Source: Ichthyophthirius multifiliis
Lineage: Eukaryota; Ciliophora; Oligohymenophorea; Hymenostomatida
NCBI RefSeq assembly: GCF_000220395.1
Contig: NW_004087049.1
Location: 1-30,563 of the forward strand
Direction: 5' to 3'
DNA length: 30,563 bases
Positions 12,172-24,547 of the stretch are shown piece after piece. How positions within the stretch are numbered: position 1 is the stretch's first letter; each line of letters opens with the position of its first letter. The notes beneath the pieces were generated by a model. The model saw only the letters and a list, made by a program, of their open reading frames with translations. It searched no databases and was not told where the DNA came from. Made by a program: the position numbers and the translations under genes.

Positions 12172-14157
12172 TTTTTCATTATTTTTTATTATATTAGATA
12201 AATTATTTTTTTTTAGACTTTCTCTTTTCGAATTTTATTTCTATATTTTTTATATATTTTCTTTATTTTCACTAAAATAATTTAAAATTTCTATATAAAG
12301 ATTTATTTTTTATTAATTATCTTCTAAATCTATTTTGTTTTCTTTTTATTTTATTAATTTTTTTTTTTATTTGGTTTCCTATATATTATTTTTCTATTCT
12401 AAAATTTATAAAAAGTCTAATATTTTATTTATATTTCCCTCAAAATAACTGAAAGTTTATTTAAAGTCTTATTTAGAAAACTCACTTTTATAGACTAAAA
12501 ATTTCATTAAAACTTTTATACTCTCTTTTAGTTTATCTAATTGTTTTTTTCCAATAAAACATCTATTTATATCCAATATGTATAATTTTTGTAAAAAAAG
12601 AGGATAGTTTTCATTTATTAATTTTATTTTTTCATCTTATTCACCTTTATAAGATATCATTAGATCTTTTAGGTCCACTTAGCAACTAAAATCTTGATAA
12701 TATTATTATTTTTGGCATCCTTTATTCTCATATATGGGTTAATAAGTTTGGTTTTAGGCATTTTATTATTCTATAAGACCATATGTATCTAATTGTTATT
12801 CATTATATTATATTAAATCCCTTGTATCAACTGCTTTTTAAGCAATAATAGCATCTTCGTAATCTTCGGGTGAAATTTATTTATTTTTTTAATAATTTTC
12901 ATCCTCTTTTTCTAATTTTTCGACTAATAAGATTTCTTTTTCTTTAATATCTTTTTTTATTTAATATGTTTCTTAAAGTTTAAGCTTTTCTTCTTCAAAA
13001 AGAGATTAAAAATTAAGAAAAAGTGCATTTTTAGCTTAATTTATTTCCTCTAATAATTCTGCCTTATCCTTATTTTATTTAAAATCAGCCATTATTTGTT
13101 CAATAATGAAATTTTCCTCAATTCTTGTTTTTAAAATCTATTATTATTTTTTTTATATATATATATATATATATAGTAATTTTATTTATTTTTTTACTTT
13201 ATTTTCTTTTAATAAATATTCATATTTATTTATAAAAATATCAAGATTATGGTTTAAATTATAATTTGAATTATCTAATTTTTTAACTTTTTTTTTTAAG
13301 TATTTATTTTCTTGTTTATATTTTAATATAAATGCTTGTTTTTTTTCTAAATCTTCTTTTTAATTTTCTTAACCTTTTTTTAAATTAAAAATTTCAGTTT
13401 TATATAAGGAATGTAATCTATTTATTTAAGTATAAAAAAAAGTCTCGGCTTTTATATTTGATTTTAATGTTTTGTGCATGAATTATTCAATTTATGATAA
13501 ATAATTTTTCCATAAATAAGATAATAGTTAACCTGTTTCGGAACATATCAAAGTTACTTATTTGTTTAATTATTAAAATGAATTATCAAATACTTTGTTT
13601 AAGTCTTTATGAAAATCTTAAAATGTTTGGTAAGGTGTATCGAATATGGTTTACATTTTATCAGACATTTATTAAGATATAAAAATAGTTTTTTTTCTAT
13701 AATCATCCTTTTTAAAATTAAAATTTTATGAATTATGTAATGATAATGTTTCTGTATGCTTTTTGATTGAAAACTATGTTTAACCGTCTTCTAAAAGCAA
13801 AGTTTTTCCCATTTTTAAATATATATTATTATCATTATTATAATTATTATTAATATTATTGTTAGTATTATTATTAACACTATTATTATTTTTGATAGTA
13901 TTTTCAGTAAATAAAATTAATTATGGATTTTTCTTGTGGGTTATTTATTTTAATTCATTTTTTGGATATTTTATATTGTAAACTTAACGGACAGTTTATA
14001 TTTACAATGAATTCCGTCCCTCATTTTTTCTAAAGCATTAATTTTATGTTTATGATTTCGATTATGTTTTTTAATTTGAATTAATTTAACTCATTTGTTC
14101 TGTTAAATATTTACGCCATGTTCCTATATGTGTAGAAAAAGATGATTTCTTTTCCAT
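10406..14157 (-). CDS. Large coiled-coil protein with poly-Asn/poly-Gln tracts and a C-terminal EF-hand
   Basis: ATG at 14157-14155 (MEKKSSFSTHIGTWRKYLTE) and TGA at 10408-10406. One clear intron lies at 13138-13197 (phase 0, joining ..YLLKENK to ILKTRIEENF). The N-terminus is Lys/Gln/Asn-rich with an Asn-rich stretch. The middle has long charged coiled-coil segments (EEEKLKLQETYQIKKDIKEK). Asn14 lies at 12130-12171, and about 16 TAA-encoded Gln plus one TAG lie at 11770-11820. Near the C-terminus is one canonical EF-hand loop, DLNNYGFISEKEF (about 10890-10925), preceded by FFEIFSCI, so calcium binding is likely. The frame changes near the A11 run at 10959-10969. Either one more A is needed (1,230 residues) or a phase-2 intron at 11016-11080 exists (1,208 residues); both join correctly. 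The family is not recognised. The size, coiled coils and EF-hand would suit a cytoskeletal or ciliary scaffold, which is inference. Confidence 0.78.
11770..11820 (-). repeat. (TAA)16 trinucleotide tract coding poly-Gln
   Basis: Sixteen consecutive TAA plus one TAG in the sense frame of the EF-hand coiled-coil gene read as poly-glutamine in the ciliate code. The downstream sequence stays Gln/Leu-rich (LQLQYQQQQQLQLQFQ), as in prion-like or aggregation-prone segments. Confidence 0.85.
12130..12171 (-). repeat. (AAT)14 tract coding poly-Asn
   Basis: The run sits in frame inside the same coiled-coil protein, between NNEKN and DQIEKI. It is the same ATT/AAT repeat seen at 11770 but in another frame, so it encodes Asn rather than Gln. 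Confidence 0.85.
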
Positions 14158-14873
14158 TTGGGATTTTATTTAGTATTTTTTTTTTTTTTATTAATATATT
14201 TATTTTATTATATATTAGTTAATTATATTTTATTTTTTTATTTTAGTTAATTTAATAATATTTTATTTTTTAGGAGACATATTTAAAAAAAAAATTGATT
14301 CTAATTTATTTTCTGCTATTTTTTTTTTTATAATAAATTTAAATATAAAGTTAAATTAAAAATATTTATTAATAAATTTAAGAAATAAAAACTAATTTTT
14401 TTTTTTTTTTTTAAATTATTAAAATTCTATTTTATTTATAAAATTTTGATTTATAACTTTTAAATAAGCTAGATTCAATAATTTTTATATGAAATTTAAA
14501 TATATTAAATAATATAAATTTTTTTATATTTAAAATCATATATTTATTTACTATGATTTAATAAAAAAAAGATTTTATTATAAATGTTAATAAAATAATC
14601 TAATTTAACTCTTTTTTCTATACAATTTTAGTTCCAATTGCCCAAAAAAAAAAAAAGACTATTAAATAATTTAATTTCTTAAAAAAATATAATTTAAAGA
14701 TATATAATAAAAACTTAAATAAATAAAATATTTTCTAAATAATTTTAATTTAATATATAATTTTTTTTTTTAAATAAAAAATAGAAGAATCAGTATAATT
14801 ATTTTTTTTTTAAAAAAAAAAAATAGAAGAATAATCAAAAATAATTATTTTTTTTTTTTTAAGACAAAAAAAA
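14158..14873. other. Divergent intergenic region
   Basis: This 716-bp AT-rich interval lies between the divergently transcribed EF-hand coiled-coil gene and the kinase gene, so both promoters should be here. Two similar segments, about 14775-14800 and 14812-14850, share an (A/T)-run followed by AAATAGAAGAATCA/ATAATCA. No other recognisable motif is seen. Confidence 0.6.
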
Positions 14874-15959
14874 ATGCAAGAAAAAATCCCTATAAACGAC
14901 TATAAAATAATAAAATAAATATTTAAAGGTACCCAAGCTTCAATATACATTTCTCAAAAAAAAGATTAAAAAAAAAACTAAATATTAAAAGTTTATACTA
15001 AATAATATGATTTGTTTTTTTAAGAAATGTATTCGTTATAAAAAATAAATTCGAAATTTGTTATTAAACCCTTAGAATTTATAAATAAAACTAAACTTAA
15101 AATTATTTCATTTCCATATTACAATAAAGGAGATTTATAAAGTTTTATCAAAAAAAATAAATTTTTAAAAGAATAATAAGCAGTAGAATATTTTTTATAA
15201 ATTTTATCCGGAATTAAAGAAATACATTAATAAAATATACTACATAGAGATATTAAACCTGAAAATATACTATTAGATGATGTGTTTTAAGTCAAAATAG
15301 CCGATTTTGGATCTTCTGTTGATTTTTCAGAACCCAATTATGCTTCTTTTGGAGGAACTTATTATTATATGGCTCCTGAAATGGCTGAAATGGAATAATG
15401 TTCATATAAGTCAGATATATGGAGTATTGGATGTGTACTTTTTGAGATGCTAGTAGGTGAATCTCCTTTTTTTTTCGTTGAAAATAAATATTAACTTTCA
15501 TATATAATGTTTGAGGTTTGTAACCCTATTTTTAATGTAGATCTATTATTCGAAAAATACGGTAACAAGAAATATCCTAATAAAAAAATATAAAAAGAAA
15601 TGAAATTATTATTAGGAAAAATGCTTGCTTTTTTCCCAGAAAATAGATGCAGATTTCAAGATATTTTAGAATCGAAAATTATTCAAAAATTAAAAGGAAA
15701 AAATACTATTTTAGATGAAATTTTTGAAAAAGAAAAGTCAATTTTAACTTTCTATGATGATTTTGGGGACAAAAGTATAAATTTGAGTATTTTTAATAAA
15801 ATAATTATCGAAGAAAAAGATGGTATAGAAGATTTTGTATTGGAAAATTAATAAAGAAGTTTTTTTGATTTATCTAATGAAGAATTTTAAATTGAAGAGA
15901 AAAGAATTGAGGATAAACTAAGGCCTTATATACATTAAGTATATTTATTAATCAAATGA
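14874..15959 (+). CDS. Eukaryotic protein kinase, single exon
   Basis: An intact frame of 361 residues, ATG 14874 to TGA 15957-15959. Landmarks: a degenerate glycine loop (FKGTQASIY, ~17-25); the ATP-anchoring lysine in ILKVYTK (K39); a likely alpha-C glutamate (E51); catalytic HRDIKPEN (H124, D126); DFG at 144-146 in KIADFGSSVDF; GGTYYYMAPE with APE at 167-169; and DIWSIGCVLFEMLVGESPFF in subdomains IX-X. NRCRFQDILES closes the domain near residue 265. A tail of about 95 acidic residues without a recognised domain follows. All catalytic residues are present, so it should be an active Ser/Thr kinase. The glycine loop lacks the usual GxGxxG. The subfamily is unclear, with general resemblance to PDK1/AGC, Aurora or CAMK catalytic cores. 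No intron or frame defect is seen. Confidence 0.92.
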
Positions 15960-16647
15960 ATTTTAATTTTTTATTTAAAATTGTTTATATATATATGTAT
16001 TATTTTTGAATTTTTATATTATAATAACTTTTTAGAATAGTTTTTAAAAAAATAATAAAATTTAATGTTTTTTATTAAATAATTAAAATAATTGGTTTAA
16101 ATATATATTTTTTTATATAATTTAATTTTTATTAAATTGATCATAATAAATATTAAATTTTTATTATTTTTGAAAAATATAAATAAATAATTTAAAATTT
16201 AAATATATAAGTTTAAAATATTTTATTATTTATATTAAACATAATATATTAATTAATATAAGATATTTTTAAAATAAAAAATATATATTAGAATTTAATG
16301 AATTGTTTTAAAATAAAATATATTAATTTTTATTTATTTACTTTTATAATAAAAATATATAATAGTCGCATTCTTAAATTTTTTTTTAATATAATATGTC
16401 TAGAATTTGAATAATGAATAAAATAATATATATATATTAGATAAAAAAATAAAAATAATGTTGATAAAAATTAAAGAAAAAAAATAAAAAAATCATAGAA
16501 ATTAAAAAAATAAAACAAAAAAATAAAAATTTTAAAATAATAAAAATTATATATATATAATATTAGATTAAAATAATGAAATAAAAATATGCAAAATAAG
16601 TACATATATATTTATATTTATATAATAATTTTTATTATATAATTATA

Positions 16648-16678
<31 letters not shown>

Positions 16679-16758
16679 CATATATATTTATATATATATA
16701 TTTTTATATTTATTTTTATTATTATATTGATTTTTTTTTTTTTATATATTTAAAAGAT
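15960..16758. other. AT-rich spacer with a TA microsatellite
   Basis: Between two genes on the + strand. It is low-complexity, with a (TA)n-rich segment at about 16642-16700 and T-rich sequence up to the flippase ATG. No coding region is seen. Confidence 0.65.
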
Positions 16759-18276
16759 ATGAATTAATAACTTATTTAAAATGAAATTTCAAAATAAAAT
16801 TATGATGCCGATAATGAATAAAAAAAAATCTAATTATTATCTATAAATTATTCAAATTTAGAATAAGAAAACTATTAAAAATATATATACGATGATTCTA
16901 ATTAAAATAAAGAAAATATAGAACTTTAATTTTTAAGGAAATAAACATAATCCGAAAAGAAAAGCTTCTCAATATACCATAAGCTAAAAGATAGATTATC
17001 AGGAATAAAAGAATCGAATTGGGATGTAAATATTGAATAAAGACGCATAAAAATAGGTGAAAACAACCTTAAATATCCGTCTAATTAAATACGAACGAGT
17101 CGATACACTATAATATCTTTCCTTCCTTTGAATTTATTTGAATAGTTTTCAAAACTAGCTAATATATATTTCCTTGTAATGGGTTTTTTATAAATGATTC
17201 CTTAAATTTCTAATACTTTTGGAATTCCAACTGTTTATTTGCCATTATTTTTAGTACTTTGCATCGGAGCAATAAAAGATATTGTTGAAGATTTAAAAAG
17301 ACATAGTTCTGATAAAGAAGAGAATTAATAAATTATTCATAAAATTGAAGACGAATAGGAATGTAAAAAGCTTAAAATAATGGATATTTTTAGTGAAAAT
17401 ATACTATGTGGAAATATAATAAAAATTAAAGAAAATTAATAGATTCCAGCTGATATTTTACTTTTGAAAACTTCAGATTTAAAGGGAAGTTGTTTTATAG
17501 AAACTAAGAATTTAGATGGAGAAACTAATTTAAAACCTAAATTTGTTTATAAAGATATAAATAATTTATTGTAAATTAATTTTTTTTAAAAAAATAAATA
17601 AATAAATATAAATTTATATATAGAAATGAAAAATAACTATTTAATTTTAATAATATGAATATATATGTAAATTATGAAAGTCCTAATCCTTTATTATATA
17701 AATTTAATGGAAATATATAAATAGGAAAATAAATTATTAGTTTAGATGAAAAAAATATTGCATTAAGAGGTTGTTTTTTAAGAAATACATCATATATATA
17801 TGGAGTAGTCATATATACAGGACATGAATGTAAAATAATGCTAAATTCGCACTCTCCAGAATTAAAAAGAAGTAATGTGGAAAAAATAATGAATAAATTA
17901 GTCTTTTTTGTCTGGATTTGTTAAAATTTTTTATGTGCATTAGGAGGATTATGGTATACTATATGGCATTTTGTAAATAAAAGTAAAATATCGTATATCT
18001 ATATAGATAAAAAAGATGATTTTAACTCTGCTGAGCTTTTTTTTTAAAGCATTGGGAATTGGTTAATGATTTTTCTGAATTTTATACCAGTTTCATTAGT
18101 TATTTCTTTAGAAATGATTAGGTATTTATAAGGAATGATTATTTGTAATGAGAAATTAATGAAAAGTAAGCATGGAATACATGCTAATGTTTAAAGTTCT
18201 AATTTAAATGAAGATTTAGGATAAATTTAATGTATTTTTTCTGATAAAACAGGTATATATATATAAATATATATAG

Positions 18277-18321
<45 letters not shown>

Positions 18322-20446
18322 TAAGTATATATTTATACATTTTTATTTAGGAACTTTAACATGTAATATAATGAGTTTTAAGTCTTTTTATTTAGATGGG
18401 AAAGTTTATGGAGATATAAATGCAAAAGGCTAAAAATAAAAAGATATAGAAAATGTAAATTTCGAAGATGAAAGAATTCTTAAAGAGCCCAAAAATTAAA
18501 AAATTAAAGATTTTTTATTACATTTAGCTTGTTGTCATGAAATAATATATAATGAAAAAGTTGAAAAATATTAAGCTTCGTCGCCTGATGATCTTGCATT
18601 GGTAAATTTCGCGAAATTTTGCGGTTTTTAATATTTAGGAAAAGATAATGACGATATAATATAAATAAAAGAAAGTGAATAAAATAAAATATGGAAATTT
18701 AAATTATTGAATTTAATTGAATTTACTTCTGATAGAAAAAGAATGTCTATTATAATTTAAGATTAGGAAACTGAGAAAATTTGCTTATTAATAAAAGGCG
18801 CAGATAGCGCCATTATTCCTAGATTTACATCATAAGAATAAACTCCTTGTTTACTAAAAATACTAGAGGAATACTCCGAAATAGGACTCAGGACTTTAGT
18901 TTTGGGAAAAAAGGATATTTCAAACTAAGAATATCAAGATTTTAACATAAAATATTAAAAAGCAGCCTCTCTTTTAAAAAACAGGGATGAAGCAATCGAA
19001 GAATTAGCCTAAAATATTGAATAAAACATCACTTTTATAGGTGCTACGGCTATAGAAGATGAATTATAAGACGAAGTAGGCGAAACAATTGAAATTTTGA
19101 AAAAAGCAGGAATTTGTTTTTGGATATTAACTGGAGATAAGAAAGAAACTGCGATAAATATAGCTATATCAACCAAAGTATTAACTACGTAAGACACTTT
19201 AGTCGAAATAACGCCCTAAAATTTATTCAATATACATATAAACGATAAGAAAACAACAATAATAATCACTGGAGATTCAATTTCTGAAATTTTCCAAGAT
19301 GATATTAAACAATCAACTTTTTCTGGAATTTCTTCCCAGGCAAAGTCAGTTATAGCCTGTAGAGTTTCTCCTAAATAAAAGAAAGAATTAGTCTATCACT
19401 ATAAATTACACCCAAAAAATGCCTAAAAACGTACTCTAGCAATCGGAGATGGTGCAAACGATGTCTCTATGATCTTAGAAGCACATGTTGGTGTAGGAAT
19501 CAAAGGCTTAGAAGGAATGTAAGCGGCTAGATCTGCAGATTATTCTATTGGAGAATTTAAATTATTGAGAAGGTTATTACTTTTCCATGGTAGGGAGTGC
19601 TATAGGAGAAATTCAGTTGTTATATTATATAACTTTTATAAGAATGTGATGTATTTATGTCCAATGTTATTTTTGGGATTCTTTTCTGGATTCTCGGGAG
19701 CGTTTATTTACGATTTGTTCCTTTTTTAATGCTTTAATGCAGTTTTTACTGCTTTTCCGATTGTTTTTTATGCTGTTATGGATAAGGATTTGTCTTCTAA
19801 GGTTTTAGTGAATTCTCCTTCTCTTTATAGAACAGGAATCGAAGGGATGTTTATGAATAACTAAGAGTTTTTTATTTGGTTTTTGGGAGGATTCTGGCAT
19901 GCGGCTGCAATATTCTTTGTTTTTATGTTTTCAATGGACTCTGTAGGCGAGTTAGATGGAAGAATGAATGATTAGGTGGTTATTGGATAGAGTATTTTTA
20001 TGATTAGTGTAGTTATAGGGAATATTAAAGTCTGCATTCATTCTTATTTGAGATATTCTTTATAGTTTATTTTATAAATTTTGAGTATTGGTATTTATTT
20101 AATCATTCTTACAGGATCTAATTTCTATTTAAATTATGAATTGTGGCATGTGCTTAATAAAATGTTGGTTTAGCCGTATTTTTATTTGTGCTTTTTAGCT
20201 GCTTTGGGATCTACGGTAGTTTTGGAATACGGATTGGTAGTTTTTAAAGAGTTTTTATTTTATATGTAATTAAGAGATTAGTTTAAGGAAGAATAATACT
20301 TAAATAATAATATTAAACAGTTTGCGAAAATCAATGATTTAAATAAGTTTATGAATACAGTTAGGAAAGATTATAAAGACGAGAGTTAAGATGAAGATAG
20401 TGCTACAGAAAGTATTTAAAATTAATGCAAAGAAATCAATATTTGA
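16759..20446 (+). CDS. P4-type ATPase (phospholipid flippase)
   Basis: Three exons, 16759-17570, 17624-18252 and 18351-20446, give 1,178 residues; TGA at 20444-20446. This ATG was chosen because it alone keeps the frame into [21 protein letters not shown]4 landmarks in order: [15 protein letters not shown] (M1), PADILLL (230-236), LDGETNLK (DGET at 253-256), the M4 proline in [11 protein letters not shown], the phosphorylated Asp in SDKTGTLT (D478, split by the second intron), [48 protein letters not shown] (846-855), then [18 protein letters not shown] and six C-terminal membrane segments. P4-ATPases move aminophospholipids from the outer to the cytosolic leaflet of plasma and Golgi/endosomal membranes, usually with a CDC50 subunit. 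All catalytic motifs are present. The N-terminal ~90 residues and the acidic Gln-rich tail are poorly conserved. The 18253-18350 intron contains a TA repeat. Confidence 0.96.
18264..18317 (+). repeat. (TA)n microsatellite in a flippase intron
   Basis: A TA-rich stretch fills most of the 98-bp intron that interrupts the DKTGT codons. The GT donor at 18253 and the TTTAG acceptor at 18350 remain clear. Confidence 0.85.
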
Positions 20447-20561
20447 AAAAAAAATATTAATATTAATATTTTAGTTTTTTTTTTTTTTATATTTTAAATT
20501 AATTTTAATATTTTCTTTTATTTTATATATATATTTATATATTAATTTTTAAAATTTAAAA

Positions 20562-21000
20562 ATGTTTCAAAACAATGATTTAGTTAATAATAAAAAATTA
20601 TATGGTGATTAATTAAGATAATAAGTATTTTTTATCATTACGAAAGTTTTTAATATTGTTATTTTATAAGATTAGCTAAAATAAAGAGAAATAAAAATAA
20701 GAATAATAAAAAACTAATTAATAAAGTATAAAGTAATTTATGCCTTAAAAAAGCTCAGAAATAAATGCAAATTAATTAAATAAAGAATAATAAAAAAAGG
20801 ATTATAGAGAGTATTTAATAAAGCAAGTAAATAATAATTATAAATAATCAATGTTCTAATTTTTTGTTTAAACAAAAAAATAGATGAATGAAAAAAATTT
20901 ACCACATTTTATAACTTAAAAGCAAAAACAAATTCATCTTTTATAAGAAAAGTTCTCCTAATAATAAATTTGCAATTATGATATGTATTTAAAATGAAAA

Positions 21001-21076
<76 letters not shown>

Positions 21077-22193
21077 AAATAAGGATTTAATAAAAATTAA
21101 ATAGAAATACTAAGAATTTCAACTAAGATGCATAAACTTCAAAATAACAAGAAATTTATAAAAAACAAGAAATGCTTTAATTTTTACAAGAATAAATCTA
21201 AGAAAAAGAAAATTAAAAAAAATAAGAAAGAAAATATTATTTAGAATCAGTTGATTTTTATTAAAAGTAAACTTTTCAAAAAAGCAATCATTTTTAATCT
21301 AAATTACCTTTTAATGAAGAAAAAAAAAAATAATAGAATACAAATCATTATCAATAAGAAAAATATAATACAAATTATTTCTAATAAGAAAATAAATAAA
21401 TAAATTCAGAATAAAAAAGACTTAATTCTGAATAAAAATAAAGAAGTTTAATTCCCGAAATTGAAAACTTATAAATTTAAATGGTAGAAGAACATTAGAA
21501 ATTAAAGGAAGATTTAGAAAGAATAAAATAGGAGTTTTCTAAAGGAAAAAAACACCAAAATATTGAATTTAAAAATTAATAATAAAAAAAAACGGCGAAG
21601 AAATATAAGATTAGGATTAAGATTTTAATGGACAAAATACACTCGAATTTTAATCAAAAATGATTCCAATGGACCTTATTGATCAACTCTAATTGAATAA
21701 TTAGCTTTCAATGAGTGTTTTAGTAAATTATAAAATAGAAAATTTTTAAAATACAAATAATTAAAACACCATAAATACTTTTAATAGTAATGCATGTAAA
21801 GAAATAGATTAAATATTACAATAAATGGATAAAAATAGTAATCCTTAATATTAAAATACACTCGGAATTGATGGAAAGGGGGTTTTTGAATATACAAAAT
21901 AGAAAAACGAATAAAATATTTTTCCAAAAGAAGATTTAAATAATAATAAAAATTTGGATTAATATATAAATAAAGTAAGAAATGAAATTTAATATATAAA
22001 TAACGAAAATTGTGTGATTTAAAATTTAAATGAAATAAAAGAAAATAATGACCAAAAAGAAAATTTGTATTTAAAAAATAAAGAAGAAAATAATGAAAAA
22101 AACTTAAAATAACTAAACCAATAAATAATAGAATATGAAAGTATAGATTTTGATAAATTAGATTTATTATTATAAAATTTTAAATAAAAATGA
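20562..22193 (+). CDS. Gln-rich coiled-coil protein, family not recognised
   Basis: Exons 20562-20624, 20671-20984 and 21084-22193, with TGA at 22191-22193. About 495 residues are predicted if one A is added to the A9 run at 21584-21592. Without it the frame meets TGA soon after (..HSNFNQK), while the shifted frame stays open for 600 bp. The N-terminal half is extremely Gln/Lys-rich with helix-forming stretches (EIYKKQEMLQFLQEQIQEKE). A clear heptad-like segment is MVEEHQKLKEDLERIKQEF. The C-terminal half is Asn/Gln/Glu-rich and ends YESIDFDKLDLLLQNFKQK. The 20985-21083 intron contains a (TA)n run of about 67 bp. The likely product is a coiled-coil structural protein. It starts 115 bp after the flippase stop on the same strand and is convergent with the RCC1-like gene. 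Confidence 0.65.
21004..21070 (+). repeat. (AT)n microsatellite inside an intron
   Basis: About 33 uninterrupted AT units form most of the 20985-21083 intron. This is the longest pure dinucleotide tract in the window. Confidence 0.9.
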
Positions 22194-22258
22194 CTTTTTA
22201 TTTTTAAACATTTTAACATACAAAAATATAGATTTATATATTATTATTATATTTTAGT

Positions 22259-23872
22259 TCATACTAATACTAATGTATGTAAATATCCTAATCCTATATC
22301 CTTTATTTAAAAATCTTCATTTGTTTTAAGATCTCTTTATAAATCCTTTCTTATATTCTTTATTTCTGAGTAATTTTCTGCTCCAATTTTACTTAAATCT
22401 TCTCCTCCCCATACATAACAATTACCGAAATCTTATAAGAATATAAAAGTATAAATATTAAGTCTTTTTTTAAAAAAAATACTTGTAAACACTGCATTTC
22501 TATCAAATTTAGCCTTTACTTTTAAAGGAAATTCTCCATTTTCCATTTCTATAAAAACTTATTTAGGACTGCATTAGTCTAATTAAATTTTTTTTTTTAT
22601 GCAAGTTAATTATGAACAGTAGCTCCAAAAACAAATATTTTACTTTAATCTTTTTTTTAAAAATAAATAAATAAATAAAGTTTTAAATAAATTTGCCTTT
22701 TTTAAAAATAAAATAATAATACTTGTAATAAATATATTATGACTTTTTCCAGCTGCTAAATCAATAATTTTTTCATTATAATCTAAATCAACATAAATTT
22801 CATTAAACTGATCAATCTTTTATTTTTATTTTTGATTTTATAAAAAAAATACTAAAGAAAAAAAATAATACTGTCGTATTATTTAAATTAGAAGTACCAC
22901 ATTATCCATGATTATTTAAACCTAAAGCAAACAATTTGCCAGAAACAGTCAAAAAAATTGTATGTGAAAATCCAGCTGAAAGTTTTACAACTTTTTCATT
23001 GGGAATTACCATTCTTTTCGGATTTGTGTAATAATCATCTATTTTTTAAAAAAAGTTTTTAATATAAAAATTAAAAAAATAACTATATTCTCTTGATTAT
23101 TAATTATCATTTAAATAAGGAACAATTTAATGCCAATTTGACCTTCCAGTTCCATATAAAAATCCAGATTCTATATAAAATATATATATTTTAAATCTAT
23201 AAATACAAAAAAATAAAACAAGTTAAAAATATGGAATGTTAATATCCAGCTGATATATCAATAATTTATTCTTAAGTATCAAAAACTATTCTTGAAAATT
23301 AATGTTTAAAGCCTAAATCTCCTATTCCTAATTATCCCTTATAATTTTCACCTAAACCATATACTTAACCATCACTTGTTTATAATAAAATAAAACCGCC
23401 TCCAAATTATATTTTATTGCAATTTTTTTTTTATATTAATTAGGAATTCATTAAATTTACTGCTTCTTCACCAAGCCTAAAACTTATAGTTTTTCCAAAA
23501 GGAGAATATTTTTACCATTTCTAACATAATTTTGGAAACTTTTTATAATAGCTTAATACTCTTGTCGTTGTTAAACTATCTAATATATAACCCCATTATA
23601 ATATTTAGCCATCATCTTTTATTGATATGTATTTTTTTAAATAAATAGGCTTAAATTTTTTACTTAATCTGCATATTGATTATGTAAAATGAGTTTCTAT
23701 TTAAACAATTTTTCTATCTTGCAATTACTTTACTTCTTGATATTGGGATACATTTTATAAATTATTTAATAAACCTAATTAACCTTTTCATTTAATAAAA
23801 TAAAATATTATGTAATTATAATTGTTAAATAAAAAAACCCATAAAGTTAACTCCTCTTGAATATAATTTCAT
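22259..23872 (-). CDS. RCC1-repeat (beta-propeller) protein
   Basis: ATG at 23872-23870, TGA at 22261-22259. Seven exons are separated by introns at 23784-23838, 23171-23219, 23039-23083, 22817-22871, 22650-22722 and 22432-22482. All phases agree and give 428 residues once one A is added at the A11 run (T-run 22588-22598). RCC1-type blades: SRGVNFMGQLGL at the start; TSDGQVYGLGENYKGQLGIG followed by IIDISAGYQHSIFLT; SGFLYGTGRSN; VVKLSAGFSHTIFLT with GKLFALGLNNHGQCGT; IIDLAAGKSHNIFIT with KIFVFGATVHNQLA; and NCYVWGGEDLSKIG ending IKDIGLGYLHTLVLV. The pattern (V/I)x(D/K)(I/L)(S/A)AGxxH(S/T)xx(L/V)(T/V) is diagnostic. RCC1-like proteins include the Ran exchange factor, but most are adaptors with other partners. 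The length suits one propeller with no added domain. Confidence 0.9.
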
Positions 23873-24547
23873 TATATTATAGTTTTAATAGTAATAAAAT
23901 TAATTTTTAATAAAGATATTTATAAATTTATTAACTATTAATAAAATTTATATATAGATTTTAATAAAATATAAAATTAAATAAATACTTAACAAAATAT
24001 TTAAATATATTTATTTTTAAATAATTATTAAATTCAAAAAAAAAAATATATATATATATATTCAAATATAAGAAAATTATATAAATATTAATTAATACTA
24101 ATATTGTTTATGTGAAAAATAAAAATACATTATCTTTTTTAAAAGATAATACTCATTTTTATATTTAATAATTTATTGAAAACAAAATATGTTTTATATT
24201 TTATTTATGATTGATTAAATTTTTATTTATTTTTATTATAATTTAAGAATTTCTTAATATTTTTTATATTTAAAATTTTATTTTCAAATTATAAATATTA
24301 TTATTTTTAGGCTTATTCTAATTTTTTATACTTAGATAATTACTATTTGCATATTTAATTTTGATAACATTAATTATTATTTAATATATAAAGTTTATTC
24401 TTCTAACTAAATCAATTAAAAAACTATATAAAATGCAATAATAATATATAAATAAAAAAAAAATCAACATTTTTAAAATATTACATATTTAAAATAACTA
24501 CAAGAAATATTAAAAATTAAAAACATTAATAATAATAAAAATATATA
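23873..24547. other. Divergent intergenic region
   Basis: This 675-bp AT-rich interval separates the RCC1-like (-) and EF-hand/WD40 (+) genes and must hold both promoters. No distinct motif or small gene could be supported. Confidence 0.6.

Noticed and set aside
19009-19197. Minus-strand ORF of 62 residues
   Set aside because: Antisense to the TGDKKET region of the flippase.
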